DNA of 64,000 nucleotides from Micromonospora arida. Its GTDB lineage: Bacteria > Actinomycetota > Actinomycetes > Mycobacteriales > Micromonosporaceae. The stretch is from NCBI RefSeq assembly GCF_003857035.1, contig NZ_QGSY01000275.1, forward strand, positions 1-64,000, in the 5' to 3' direction. Below, in pieces: positions 50,901 to 59,800 of the stretch. Under the pieces are notes generated by a model. That model searched no databases and was not told the DNA's origin. It saw only the letters and a program-made list of their open reading frames with translations. How positions within the stretch are numbered: position 1 is the stretch's first letter; every line of letters begins with the position of its first letter. Position numbers and translations under genes: made by a program.

Positions 50901-51727
50901 TGTCCCGCGTCCGACTGGGACGGTGGATGATCGCCATCCCGATGTCACTGCTCGCGGTGGCGACGATCTACCCCCTGCTCTTCACCGCGAACGTCGCGTT
51001 GAAGACCCGCCGGGACTACATCCTGGACCGGTTCGGCCTGACCACCACTCTGCAATGGGAGAACATCAGCACGGCGTGGACCAGCGTCGGCATGGGCCGC
51101 TACTTCGTCAACTCACTGGTCGTGGTGACGTCGTCGGTGCTGCTGCTGCTCCTGCTCGGGTCGATGGCCGGCTTCGCGCTGAGCCAGTTGCGATTCCGTG
51201 GCTCGTCGGCGCTGTTTCTGGGCTGCCTCGCGGGGCTCTTCATCCCGTTCCAGGTGATCATGGTGCCGCTCGCCCGGATCATGGCCGACACCGCGCTGAT
51301 CGACACGTACCCGGGTCTGATCCTCGTCTACGTGGCCCAGTTCCTGCCCTTCACCGTCTTCCTGATGACGAGCTACTACAAGGGCATCCCACCGGAGATC
51401 GTCGACGCCGCCCGGATCGACGGCAACACCGTGTACGGCGTGTATCGCCGGATCATGCTGCCACTGGGCACCCCGGCGCTGCTGTCGGTCGGCATCCTCA
51501 ACGCCCTGTTCTGCTGGAACGACGTCCTCATGGCGTTGGTGATGATGCCCTCGGCCGAGAACCGGACGCTCATGATCGGGGTGACCTCGTTGCGAGGGCA
51601 GTACTCCGACAACATCCCCACCTTCGCGTCCGGGGTGCTGATCGCCGCCATACCCGTCCTATTGGTCTACCTGTTCCTCCAGCGCCAAATTGCCGACGGC
51701 GTCGCCGCCGGTTCCACGAAGGGTTGA
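50900..51727 (+). CDS. Sugar ABC transporter permease (MalG-like)
   Basis: A 275-residue permease with six spans (MSLLAVATIYPLLFTANVAL, VVVTSSVLLLLLLGSMAGFA, PFTVFLMTSYYKGIPPEIVD) and EAA loop EIVDAARIDGNTVYGVYRRI. Start codon overlaps the previous stop (TGATG). No ATPase gene follows, so a shared MsiK-type ATPase must energise it. Confidence 0.9.
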   Translation: MSRVRLGRWMIAIPMSLLAVATIYPLLFTANVALKTRRDYILDRFGLTTTLQWENISTAWTSVGMGRYFVNSLVVVTSSVLLLLLLGSMAGFALSQLRFRGSSALFLGCLAGLFIPFQVIMVPLARIMADTALIDTYPGLILVYVAQFLPFTVFLMTSYYKGIPPEIVDAARIDGNTVYGVYRRIMLPLGTPALLSVGILNALFCWNDVLMALVMMPSAENRTLMIGVTSLRGQYSDNIPTFASGVLIAAIPVLLVYLFLQRQIADGVAAGSTKG

Positions 51728-51728
51728 C

Positions 51729-52952
51729 ATGCGGATCACGGGATATCGGACGCTCACCACGGTCCAGGAATGGGGGCGCCCCGTCGGCGACGCCAACGGC
51801 GTGTTCGCCGACGGGGTGGTCCCGGTCTCGATCGTCCTCGTCGACACCGACGAGGGCATCACGGGCGTCGGCCTCGGGCCGCACGTCGAGATCGAGCGGA
51901 TCTTTCCAGCCATCGAGGGCGAAGACCCCCGTGCCGTGACGTCCCTTTACGACCGCATGTTGCGGCACACCTTCAAGGCCGGCCACGCCGGCCCGGTGTT
52001 CGGCACCATCGGCGCTCTGGACACCGCGCTGTGGGACATCAAGGCGCAGGCCGCCGGCGAGCCGCTGTGGCGACTGCTGGGCGGACGGGACCGGCGGGTC
52101 ACCGCCTACGCCTCCGGCCTGGACATCGGGCTCACCGACGACGAACTCGTGGCCGAGTACGAGGTCTACGCGAGCCACGGCCTTCGGGCGGCAAAGCTCA
52201 AGGGCGGCCTCGACATCGAGCGCGATCGACACCGCCTCAGCCTGGTCAGAGAGGTTCTGGCCGAGGCCGGGCACGGCCGGCGGCCCGGCCTGATGCTCGA
52301 CGTCAACGAGGCGTGGACCCGCAAGCAGGCCGTCCGACACGTCTGCGAGCTGGAACGCACCCTGGACCTCATCTGGATCGAGGAGCCGGTCCGGCGCTGG
52401 GACGCCGAGGGTCTCGCCGCGGTCAGCCGAGGCGTGTCCGCGTCGGTCGCCACCGGTGAGAACCTGACCGGGCTCGAACAGTACCGTCCGCTGATCGCCG
52501 CAGGTGCGGTCGACATCGTCCAGATGGCGGCCGTCTGGGGGGTCACCCACTTCCTGCGGGCGTCCGCCCTGGCCCATGCCCACGACCTGCCGGTCAGCCC
52601 GATCGGCAACAGCCCCGTCGGTCTGCTGCACGCCGCGACCTCGGTGCCGAACCACCTGACCAGCGAGTTGCAGGACCTGCACACACCCGTTGGTGTCTCC
52701 ATCGACCTGCACGTCGAGGATGGCGCCTTCATCCTCGGCGACGCACCCGGTCTCGGTGTCCGGGTGGACGAGGAGCGGATCCGGGCGGTCAATCGCCGTC
52801 CGCAGGCGCAGACGGCCGACAGCCCCAACGTCCGGCCGGAGCGGGCCGGACGACGGCTGCTGGCCGGAGTCGACGCGGTGATCCCCACCCGCCAGGTGCC
52901 CGTCGTGTCGCTGAACTCCCGCAACGAGGTGTCGCCGACCGTACGGCACTGA
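51729..52952 (+). CDS. Enolase-superfamily (mandelate racemase-like) sugar acid dehydratase candidate
   Basis: A 407-residue protein. Capping domain residues 1-125; barrel with the KxK pair in AAKLKGG, and metal ligands in MLDVNEAW, WIEEPVRRW and TGENLTG. An Asp in DIVQ sits at the end of strand six. The position of the mandelate-racemase-type catalytic His (normally S-x-H or PH) reads LPVSPIGNSP, so the His is not evident. Family members dehydrate sugar acids such as fuconate to 2-keto-3-deoxy acids. ATG at 51729 one base after the permease stop; the earlier in-frame GTG region overlaps the permease. Confidence 0.78.
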   Translation: MRITGYRTLTTVQEWGRPVGDANGVFADGVVPVSIVLVDTDEGITGVGLGPHVEIERIFPAIEGEDPRAVTSLYDRMLRHTFKAGHAGPVFGTIGALDTALWDIKAQAAGEPLWRLLGGRDRRVTAYASGLDIGLTDDELVAEYEVYASHGLRAAKLKGGLDIERDRHRLSLVREVLAEAGHGRRPGLMLDVNEAWTRKQAVRHVCELERTLDLIWIEEPVRRWDAEGLAAVSRGVSASVATGENLTGLEQYRPLIAAGAVDIVQMAAVWGVTHFLRASALAHAHDLPVSPIGNSPVGLLHAATSVPNHLTSELQDLHTPVGVSIDLHVEDGAFILGDAPGLGVRVDEERIRAVNRRPQAQTADSPNVRPERAGRRLLAGVDAVIPTRQVPVVSLNSRNEVSPTVRH

Positions 52953-53058
52953 GCTGAGCACCAGAGAAGGAAGGGCGTGGGTGCATCGCGACGGCGATGC
53001 ACCCACGACCATGCCCGGTCGGCACGACCGACGTACCGACCGTCGAGACGGAGGAACG

Positions 53059-54084
53059 ATGAAGGCAGTCGTCTACCGGGGAGCGCGACACCTCGGAATC
53101 GAGAACCGCGACCCGGAGCCACCAGGCCCCGGCCAGGTACGGATCGAGGTGGCCTACACCGGCATCTGCGGTACGGATCTGCACATCTACCACGGGGACA
53201 TGGACGCCCGGGTTGGTGACTCCGCGATCATCGGGCACGAGATGTCCGGGCGGATCGCGGCCGTCGGCGACGGCGTGACCGGCTGGAACATCGGTCAGGC
53301 CGTCACCGTGATGCCGACCCGGCCCTGCGGACGCTGCGCCGCCTGCCGGCGGGGCAACTCCCACGTCTGCCACGCGATGAACTTCCTCGGCATCGACTCA
53401 CCGGGTGCCATGCAGTCCTCCTGGACGGTGCCGGTGGAGCTGGTCCTGCCGCTTCCGGAGGAGTTGCCCCTCGACCACGCGGCGCTCGTCGAGCCGGTGG
53501 CGGTCGCCGTGCACGACGTACGCCGGGGGAACGTGACCGCCGACGACCAGGTGGTCGTGGTCGGTGGTGGGCCGGTGGGCGTCCTCATCGCCACCGTCGC
53601 CCGGGGCCGTGGCGGGCGGGTGCTCCTCGTCGAGCCGGACCCGTTCCGACGCGAGGTGGCGGAGGGGATCGGGATCGAGGCCGTCGACCCGCGAGCGACC
53701 GACGTCGTGGCGCTGGTCAACGACCGTACCGATGGCGCGGGCGCCGACATCGCCTTCGAGGTGTCCGGCTCCCCGGCCGGCGTCACCACTGCTGTCGACG
53801 TCCTCACCACTCGGGGGCGGCTGGTCATGGTGGCGATCCATCCTCAGCCCCGCGAGGTCAACCTGCACCGGTTCTTCTGGCGTGAGCTGGAACTCCTGGG
53901 TGCCCGGCTGTATCAGCGCGACGACATGGTGGAGGCGATCCGGTTGGTCGCCTCGGGTGCGATCCCGGCACAGCGGCTGATCTCCCGGGTCGAGCCGGTC
54001 GAGGCGGCCGGCGCGGCCTTCGAGGCGCTGGAGGGTGGCGGCGTCATGAAGGTGCTGCTCGATGTGCGGGAGGGAAACCAGTGA
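53059..54084 (+). CDS. Zinc-dependent alcohol dehydrogenase (MDR)
   Basis: A 341-residue polyol/threonine-dehydrogenase-like MDR. Catalytic zinc site CGTDLHIYHG and GHEMSG; structural zinc cysteines CGRCAACRRGNSHVC; NAD motif VVVVGGGPVGVLIATVA near residue 172; then SGSPAGVTTAVDVL. It may oxidise a secondary alcohol of a sugar acid or keto-acid intermediate. GGAGG at 53050-53054 fixes the start. It overlaps the SDR gene by 4 bp. Confidence 0.88.
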   Translation: MKAVVYRGARHLGIENRDPEPPGPGQVRIEVAYTGICGTDLHIYHGDMDARVGDSAIIGHEMSGRIAAVGDGVTGWNIGQAVTVMPTRPCGRCAACRRGNSHVCHAMNFLGIDSPGAMQSSWTVPVELVLPLPEELPLDHAALVEPVAVAVHDVRRGNVTADDQVVVVGGGPVGVLIATVARGRGGRVLLVEPDPFRREVAEGIGIEAVDPRATDVVALVNDRTDGAGADIAFEVSGSPAGVTTAVDVLTTRGRLVMVAIHPQPREVNLHRFFWRELELLGARLYQRDDMVEAIRLVASGAIPAQRLISRVEPVEAAGAAFEALEGGGVMKVLLDVREGNQ

Positions 54085-54842
54085 CGGTGTTGTTCGACCT
54101 GTCCGGCCAGACCGCCGTCGTGACCGGGGCGCGGCGCGGTATCGGCCTCGCCATGGCCGAGGCCCTGGCCCTGGCCGGCGCCGACATCGTGGGGGTCTCC
54201 GCCCAGCTCGAAGCGGAGGGCAGCGAGGTCGAACGCCGGGTGCGCGCCACCGGCCGCCGGTTCACCGGGCTGCGGGCGGACCTCGGCGACCGGGCGGCCG
54301 TGCACCGGTTGGCCAGCGACATCACCGCGCTCGGGCCGGTCGACATCCTGGTGAACAACGGTGGCACGATCGCCCGGACCCCGGCCGTCGAGCACCCGGA
54401 CGAGATGTGGGACCAGGTGATCGAGGTCAACCTCAGCAGCCAGTTCATCCTCAGCCGGGAGATCGGCCGGACGATGGTCGAGCGCGGCCGAGGAAAGATC
54501 ATTTTCACCGCGTCGTTGTTGAGCTTCCAGGGCGGCATCACCGTCCCTGGTTACGCCGCCTCGAAGTCGGGCGTGGCCGGCCTCACCAAGGCGCTCGCGA
54601 ACGAGTGGGCGGCCCACGGGGTCAACGTCAACGCCATCGCGCCCGGCTACATCGCCACCGACAACACCCAGGCGCTGCGCGACGACCCCGACCGCAACCA
54701 GGCGATCCTCGGCCGGATCCCGGCCGGGCGGTGGGGCCGGGCCGACGATCTCGGCGGTGCCACCGTGTTCCTGGCGTCGACAGCGTCGGACTACGTCAAC
54801 GGCGTGGTGCTGCCCGTCGACGGCGGCTGGTTGGGCCGATGA
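54081..54842 (+). CDS. SDR, KduD-like (2-keto-3-deoxy sugar acid dehydrogenase)
   Basis: A 253-residue classical short-chain dehydrogenase. NAD motif VVTGARRGIGLAMAEALALA, NNG region VDILVNNGGTIAR, catalytic Ser and Tyr in SLLSFQGGITVPGYAASKSG, and the end NAIAPGYIATDNTQAL and DYVNGVVLPVDGGWLGR. The SFQGGI...PGY and NTQALR segments are close to KduD, which oxidises 2-keto-3-deoxygluconate-type compounds. In non-phosphorylating fucose breakdown a similar SDR oxidises the 2-keto-3-deoxy acid. Confidence 0.85.
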   Translation: MTVLFDLSGQTAVVTGARRGIGLAMAEALALAGADIVGVSAQLEAEGSEVERRVRATGRRFTGLRADLGDRAAVHRLASDITALGPVDILVNNGGTIARTPAVEHPDEMWDQVIEVNLSSQFILSREIGRTMVERGRGKIIFTASLLSFQGGITVPGYAASKSGVAGLTKALANEWAAHGVNVNAIAPGYIATDNTQALRDDPDRNQAILGRIPAGRWGRADDLGGATVFLASTASDYVNGVVLPVDGGWLGR

Positions 54843-55717
54843 CGGGCGCGCAGGAGCCCGGGCAGACCGGGATCGTCGACGCACACCACCACCTCTGGGT
54901 CCGGGCACGGCACCCGCAGCCGTGGATCGACCCGGTGACCATGGCGGCCATCGACGCCGACTTCGAACCCGCCGATCTCGCGCCGCCAGCCCGGGCGGCC
55001 GGGGTCACAGCGACAGTGGTGGTGCAGTCCATCGCCTCCGACACGGAGACGGTCGACCTGCTGGGAGTGGCCGCCGAGGACACCCTCGTCCGTGGGGTCG
55101 TCGGCTGGGTGGACCTGACCGCCGCCGACGTCGCGGAGCACCTCGACGGTCTGCGGGCAGCCCGAGGCGGGGAACGCCTCGTCGGCATCCGCCACCTCGT
55201 GCAGTCCGAGACCGACCCGGCCTTCCTGGACCGTCCCGACGGACGTCGGGGGATCGCGGCGGTGGGCGCCGCCGGCCTCGTCTTCGACCTGCTGGTACGC
55301 CAACACCAACTCCCCATGGCCGCGCGCCTCACGCGCGACCTGCCCGAGGTCAGCTTCGTCCTCGACCACCTCGGCAAGCCCGCGCTCGGCAGTCCGGAGA
55401 TGGCCGAGTGGAGCCGGGACCTGCGGTCGTTGGCGGCCTCGCCCAACACGACGGCGAAGCTCTCCGGGCTGGTGACCGAGGTGCCGCACCCGTACTGGAC
55501 GCCGGCTGACCTTCGACCCGCCGTCGAGGACGCCCTCGACGCGTTCGGGCCGGAGCGACTGATGTTCGGCTCGGACTGGCCGGTCTGCCTGCTCGCCAGT
55601 TCGTACCAGCGGTGGGTCGACACCCTGGCGGAGCTGCTGGAGGGCCGGGACGGGGCCGACCAGGCGTCGGTCTGGGGTGGGACGGCACGCCGCGTCTACG
55701 GGTTGGAGCCATCATGA
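54839..55717 (+). CDS. Amidohydrolase family lactonase (L-fuconolactonase-like)
   Basis: A 292-residue TIM-barrel hydrolase. N-terminal metal motif IVDAHHHLWVRARHPQPWID; GIRHLVQSETDPAFLD; FVLDHLGKPALGSPEMAEW with the His ligand; and the end MFGSDWPVCLLASSYQRWVD with the conserved Asp. Members of this subgroup open sugar-1,4/1,5-lactones, for example L-fuconolactone. Overlaps both neighbours by 4 bp (ATGA), so the operon is tightly packed. Confidence 0.85.
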   Translation: MTGAQEPGQTGIVDAHHHLWVRARHPQPWIDPVTMAAIDADFEPADLAPPARAAGVTATVVVQSIASDTETVDLLGVAAEDTLVRGVVGWVDLTAADVAEHLDGLRAARGGERLVGIRHLVQSETDPAFLDRPDGRRGIAAVGAAGLVFDLLVRQHQLPMAARLTRDLPEVSFVLDHLGKPALGSPEMAEWSRDLRSLAASPNTTAKLSGLVTEVPHPYWTPADLRPAVEDALDAFGPERLMFGSDWPVCLLASSYQRWVDTLAELLEGRDGADQASVWGGTARRVYGLEPS

Positions 55718-56718
55718 TGGCGCGCGCACTGCCGCGCCGCCCGCAGCTACGACTCACCGAGCTGGGCTTCGGCGCGGCCCAGGGGGGCAACCTGTACCGG
55801 ACGACGACGGACGAGGAGTTCGCCTCTGCGGTCGACGCCTCGTGGGAGGCGGGCGTCCGGTACTTCGACACCGCGCCGCACTACGGTCTCGGGCTGTCCG
55901 AGCGCCGCCTCGGCGCGGCGCTGCGCCAACGGCCGCGCGACGAGTACGTGGTGTCGACGAAGGTCGGGCGACTCCTGGTGCCGTCGCCCCAGGACGCGCA
56001 CCTGCGGGACTCCGAGGGGTTCGACGTTCCCGCGACCCACCGGCGGGTCTGGGACTTCAGCCGCGACGGCGTACTCCGCTCGATCGAGGCCAGCCTGGAC
56101 CGGACCGGGCTGGACCGGATCGACGTCGTCTACCTGCACGACCCGGACGACCACTGGGAGCAGGCCGCGCACGTGGCCGTGCCGGCCCTGGTCGACCTGC
56201 GCGACCAGGGCGTCGTGGGCGCGATCGGCGCCGGGATGAACCAGTCGGCGATGCTGGCCCGGTTCGTCCGGGAGACCGACGTCGACGTGATGATGTGCGC
56301 CGGGCGGTACACCCTGCTCGAACAGGGCGCCGCCGCCGACCTGCTGCCGGCCGCTGAGAGCCGGGGGGTGGGCGTGGTCATCGCGGGCGTCTACAACTCG
56401 GGCCTGCTCTCGCGGGACCGGCCGCCGGCCGACGCCGTCTACAACTACGAGCAGGCCCCGGCGGCGTTGATCGAGCGGGCGCGGCGGATCGCCACGGTCT
56501 GCGAGACGTTCGGGGTGACACTGCCGCAGGCGGCACTCGCCTTCGTCCGCCAGCACCCGGCCGTGGTGTCGACGGTGGTCGGTGTCCGCACCGAGGCGCA
56601 GGTCACCGAGACGGTACGACGCTCCGATGTCGCCGTACCCGAGGAGCTGTGGGACGACCTGGCGGCGGCCGGGCTGCTCACCGTGCCGCCCGGCCGGCTT
56701 CCCCTCGGTCCTGCCTGA
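55714..56718 (+). CDS. Aldo/keto reductase, D-threo-aldose 1-dehydrogenase-like
   Basis: A 334-residue AKR. Hallmarks: LGFGAAQGGNLYRTTTDEEF, catalytic Asp/Tyr in RYFDTAPHYGLGLSERRLG, Lys in VVSTKVGRLL, and VYLHDPDDHWEQAAH. The fold matches L-fucose/aldose dehydrogenases that oxidise C1 of L-fucose, D-arabinose or L-galactose to the lactone. Together with the lactonase, dehydratase candidate and dehydrogenases it supports an oxidative, non-phosphorylating route. ATGA overlap with the lactonase. Closes the operon. Confidence 0.86.
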   Translation: MMARALPRRPQLRLTELGFGAAQGGNLYRTTTDEEFASAVDASWEAGVRYFDTAPHYGLGLSERRLGAALRQRPRDEYVVSTKVGRLLVPSPQDAHLRDSEGFDVPATHRRVWDFSRDGVLRSIEASLDRTGLDRIDVVYLHDPDDHWEQAAHVAVPALVDLRDQGVVGAIGAGMNQSAMLARFVRETDVDVMMCAGRYTLLEQGAAADLLPAAESRGVGVVIAGVYNSGLLSRDRPPADAVYNYEQAPAALIERARRIATVCETFGVTLPQAALAFVRQHPAVVSTVVGVRTEAQVTETVRRSDVAVPEELWDDLAAAGLLTVPPGRLPLGPA

Positions 56719-56770
56719 CTGACGACGACGTCCACCTTTGCTCTGCACCCGCGGATGCGACGGTGACGAC

Positions 56771-56826
56771 GACGTCCCGGTCGGGACCGGCTCCGTTACT
56801 CGGACACCGGTCCCGACCGGGACGTC
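56771..56826. terminator. Long bidirectional terminator
   Basis: A perfect 20-bp stem (56771-56790 with 56807-56826) and 16-base loop between the AKR gene and the convergent 1,182-residue protein gene. Confidence 0.85.
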
Positions 56827-56851
56827 ATCTGTTACCGCGACAGCCGCAGGG

Positions 56852-59800
56852 TCAGAGCGCGGTGAACCGCCACAGCTGGTTCGTCGCGTTGCTGCAGGTC
56901 CACTGCAACACCCGGGCGCCGTCGGCCGTGGAAGCGCCGTTGACGTCCAGGCAGAGCCCGCTCAGCACACTCTTCACCGTGTACACGCCGGAGGTTCCGG
57001 TCGCGGTGGCGGTGAACTTCTGCTGGTTGCCGTTGTTGCAGGTGGCCTGCTGGACGAAGGCACCCGCCGTGGTCGAGCTGCCGACGACCTCGACGCACTT
57101 GCCGCTGTGCACCGCCTTGAGGTAGAGCGCGCCGTTACCGGCGTCGACGGCCTGCCACTTCTGGTTGTTGCCACCGGTGGACGCCCACTGGGTGATCTGG
57201 GCGCCGTCGGCGGTGGAGACACCGCTGACGTCCATCAGCTTGTTGCTGTGCTGCGCCGTGACCGTGTAGGTCTTGCCGGCCAGGCCGGTGCCGGTGCCGG
57301 TGCCGGGTGTCCCGACGCCGTTGCCGCCGAAGGTGTGCGAGTCCAGATCGAAAGAGTTGTTGCTGTTCTTGAACACCATGTAGAGCGTGTGCGTACCGCC
57401 GAGGGCGGCGACGCTCACCGGTGTCGTGGACTGGTAGTTGTCCCAGCCACCCGTGCTGGGCACCGTGGTGGTGGCCAGCAGGGTGCCGGTCGGCGAGTCG
57501 GCCCGTAGCTCGACCGAGCCGCCGCCGGACGGCGACGACAGCCGGTAGCTGACCGTCGAGATCCCCGACAGGTTCATCGGGTTGAACGCGATCCAGTCGT
57601 TGCTGGAGATGTCACCGACGCGCTTGGTGCTCTCCGCGGCCGCCTGGTCGACCACCCGGATGCCGGACTGGCTGCTGAAGTACTCGGACTGCTTGTGCTT
57701 CGGTTGCAGGATCGCCTGTGCGGTGCCGGTGAGCGGGGACCCGCCGCCCGAGCCGCCGTTGTCGGTGTACCGCGCGTTCAGCACGTAGAACAGGTTGGCG
57801 CCATCGGGGTGCCCACCGAGCAGGTCGGTGGAGATGGTGCCCGAGCAGCCCGGGTACTCGGTGGTCTCGTGGGCGTGGTCGTCGTGACCCAGCGCCGGGT
57901 TGAGGAACACCTTCGAGCAGTCGACGGTTCCGCCGTCCGGATCGGTCACGGTGATCTGGTACGACACCTTGTCACCGAAGGTCAGCATGCCGCCGTTGCC
58001 CGGTGTGGTGATGGTGACCACCGGGGCGCTGTTGCCGACGGTGATCGGGACGTTGGCGAAGCCGGTCTTGCCGGCGCTGTTGGTGACCTTCAACTGGGCG
58101 GTGTAGTTGCCGTTGGAGGTGTACACCTTCGACGGGTTTGCCGCCGTCGAGGTGGTGCCGTCGCCGAACGTCCACAGGTAGCTCAGCGTGTTGCCGTCCG
58201 GGTCGGACGTGCCGGCGCTGCTGAACTGGACGGTCAGCGGTGCGCTGCCGCTGGTGGGCGTGCCGGTGGCCTTGACGATCGGTGACCGGCCGCCCTGGTT
58301 GTAGTCGATCCGGTAGAGCCCGGAGTCGCTGTTGCCGCCGCCGAAGTTGGTGCCCCACTCCAGCAGGTAGAGCGAGCCGTCCTTGCCGAACTCCATGTCC
58401 ATCGGCTTGTTGAACCGCACGTTGGGCAGGAACGGGTTGGTGCGGGTGACCGCCGACGAGGAGTCGAAGTGCACCTCCTTGACGTAGTTGCGCGCCCACT
58501 CGTAGAAGAAGTGCACCCCGTCGTAGTAGGGCGGGAACTTCGTCGCGGAGGGGTTCGACGCGTCGTACCGGTAGACCGGGCCACCCATCGGCGCCGAGCC
58601 GCCGGAGCCCAACTCCGTAAAGGTCGGCGAGGTGCCGTAGCCATACCACATATTGGGTGCGACGACCGGCTTCAGGCTGGTCAGACCGGTGTTGTTCGGC
58701 GAGTTGTTGACCGGCGAGCTGCAGTTGAACTTGGAGCCGACGACGCCGGTGTCCGGGTTGAACGGCGCGTACGGCTGGTTGTCGCCGTGGCAGAACGGCC
58801 AGCCGTAGTTGCCGGCCTGCTTGATGACGTTCAGCTCGACCAGGCCCTCGGGCCCGCGGTTGGTGGTGGGCGGGTTCCGATCCGGTCCGTAGTCGGCCAG
58901 GTAGACCCAGCCGTTGGCCGGGTCGATGGAGAAGCGGAACGGGTTGCGGAAGCCCATCGCGTAGACCTCGGGCTTGGTCTGCGCGGTGCCCTGGGGGTAG
59001 AGGTTGCCCGTCGGGATGGTGTAGCCACCGTTGGCCGAGGGCCGGATGCGCAGCAGCTTGCCGCGCAGGTCGTTGGTGTTGCCGGCGCTGCGGGCGGCGT
59101 CCAGGTTGGACTTACCCGACCGCCAGTCCAGCGGGGCGTAACCCTGCCAGTTCGGGTCCAGGTTCGGCGGCGTGTCGTCGCCGGTGCCGATGAAGAGGTT
59201 GCCGTCCGGGCCGAACTTGATGTAGCCGCCGGTGTGGCCGGGCTCCGGGAACGTCCGGTCCCGGTACGCCGGAATGTCGATGATCGTCACGCCGCTGGAC
59301 GTGTTCAGCGTGTCACCGCTGACCGTGTAGCGGGAGACCCGGTTGACGTCGGTGCTGCTGCTCGCCGGCGAGTGGTAGAGGTAGATGTAGCCGTTGGTGG
59401 CGAAGTTGGGGTCCAGCGCCATGCCGGTCAGGCCGTCCTCGCCGCCGGTGTAGACGCTGAGCGTGCCGGCGGTGACGGTGCTGTTGGTGGAGGGCTTGAA
59501 GATCTTCACCTGGCCGCCGCGCTGGACGTAGAAGACCCGGCCGTCCGGTGCCACGCCCAGCGCCATCGGGTCGACGGTGTTGTCGTCGAGGGTGCGCTTC
59601 TCGAAGTTGCCCCAGACGGTGCCGCCGCAGTCACCGGCGGCGTTACCGGCCGCCCACTTGATGCCACCGAGCACGTGATTCTGGAAGTTCGCCTCGCTGT
59701 AGGAACCGATCGCGTGGCCCATCGCGGTGGCCCACACCCGCCCGCCACTGGTGTTGCGGCACCAGGAGATCGGATGATCCGGGCCCATCGCCCGGGATCC

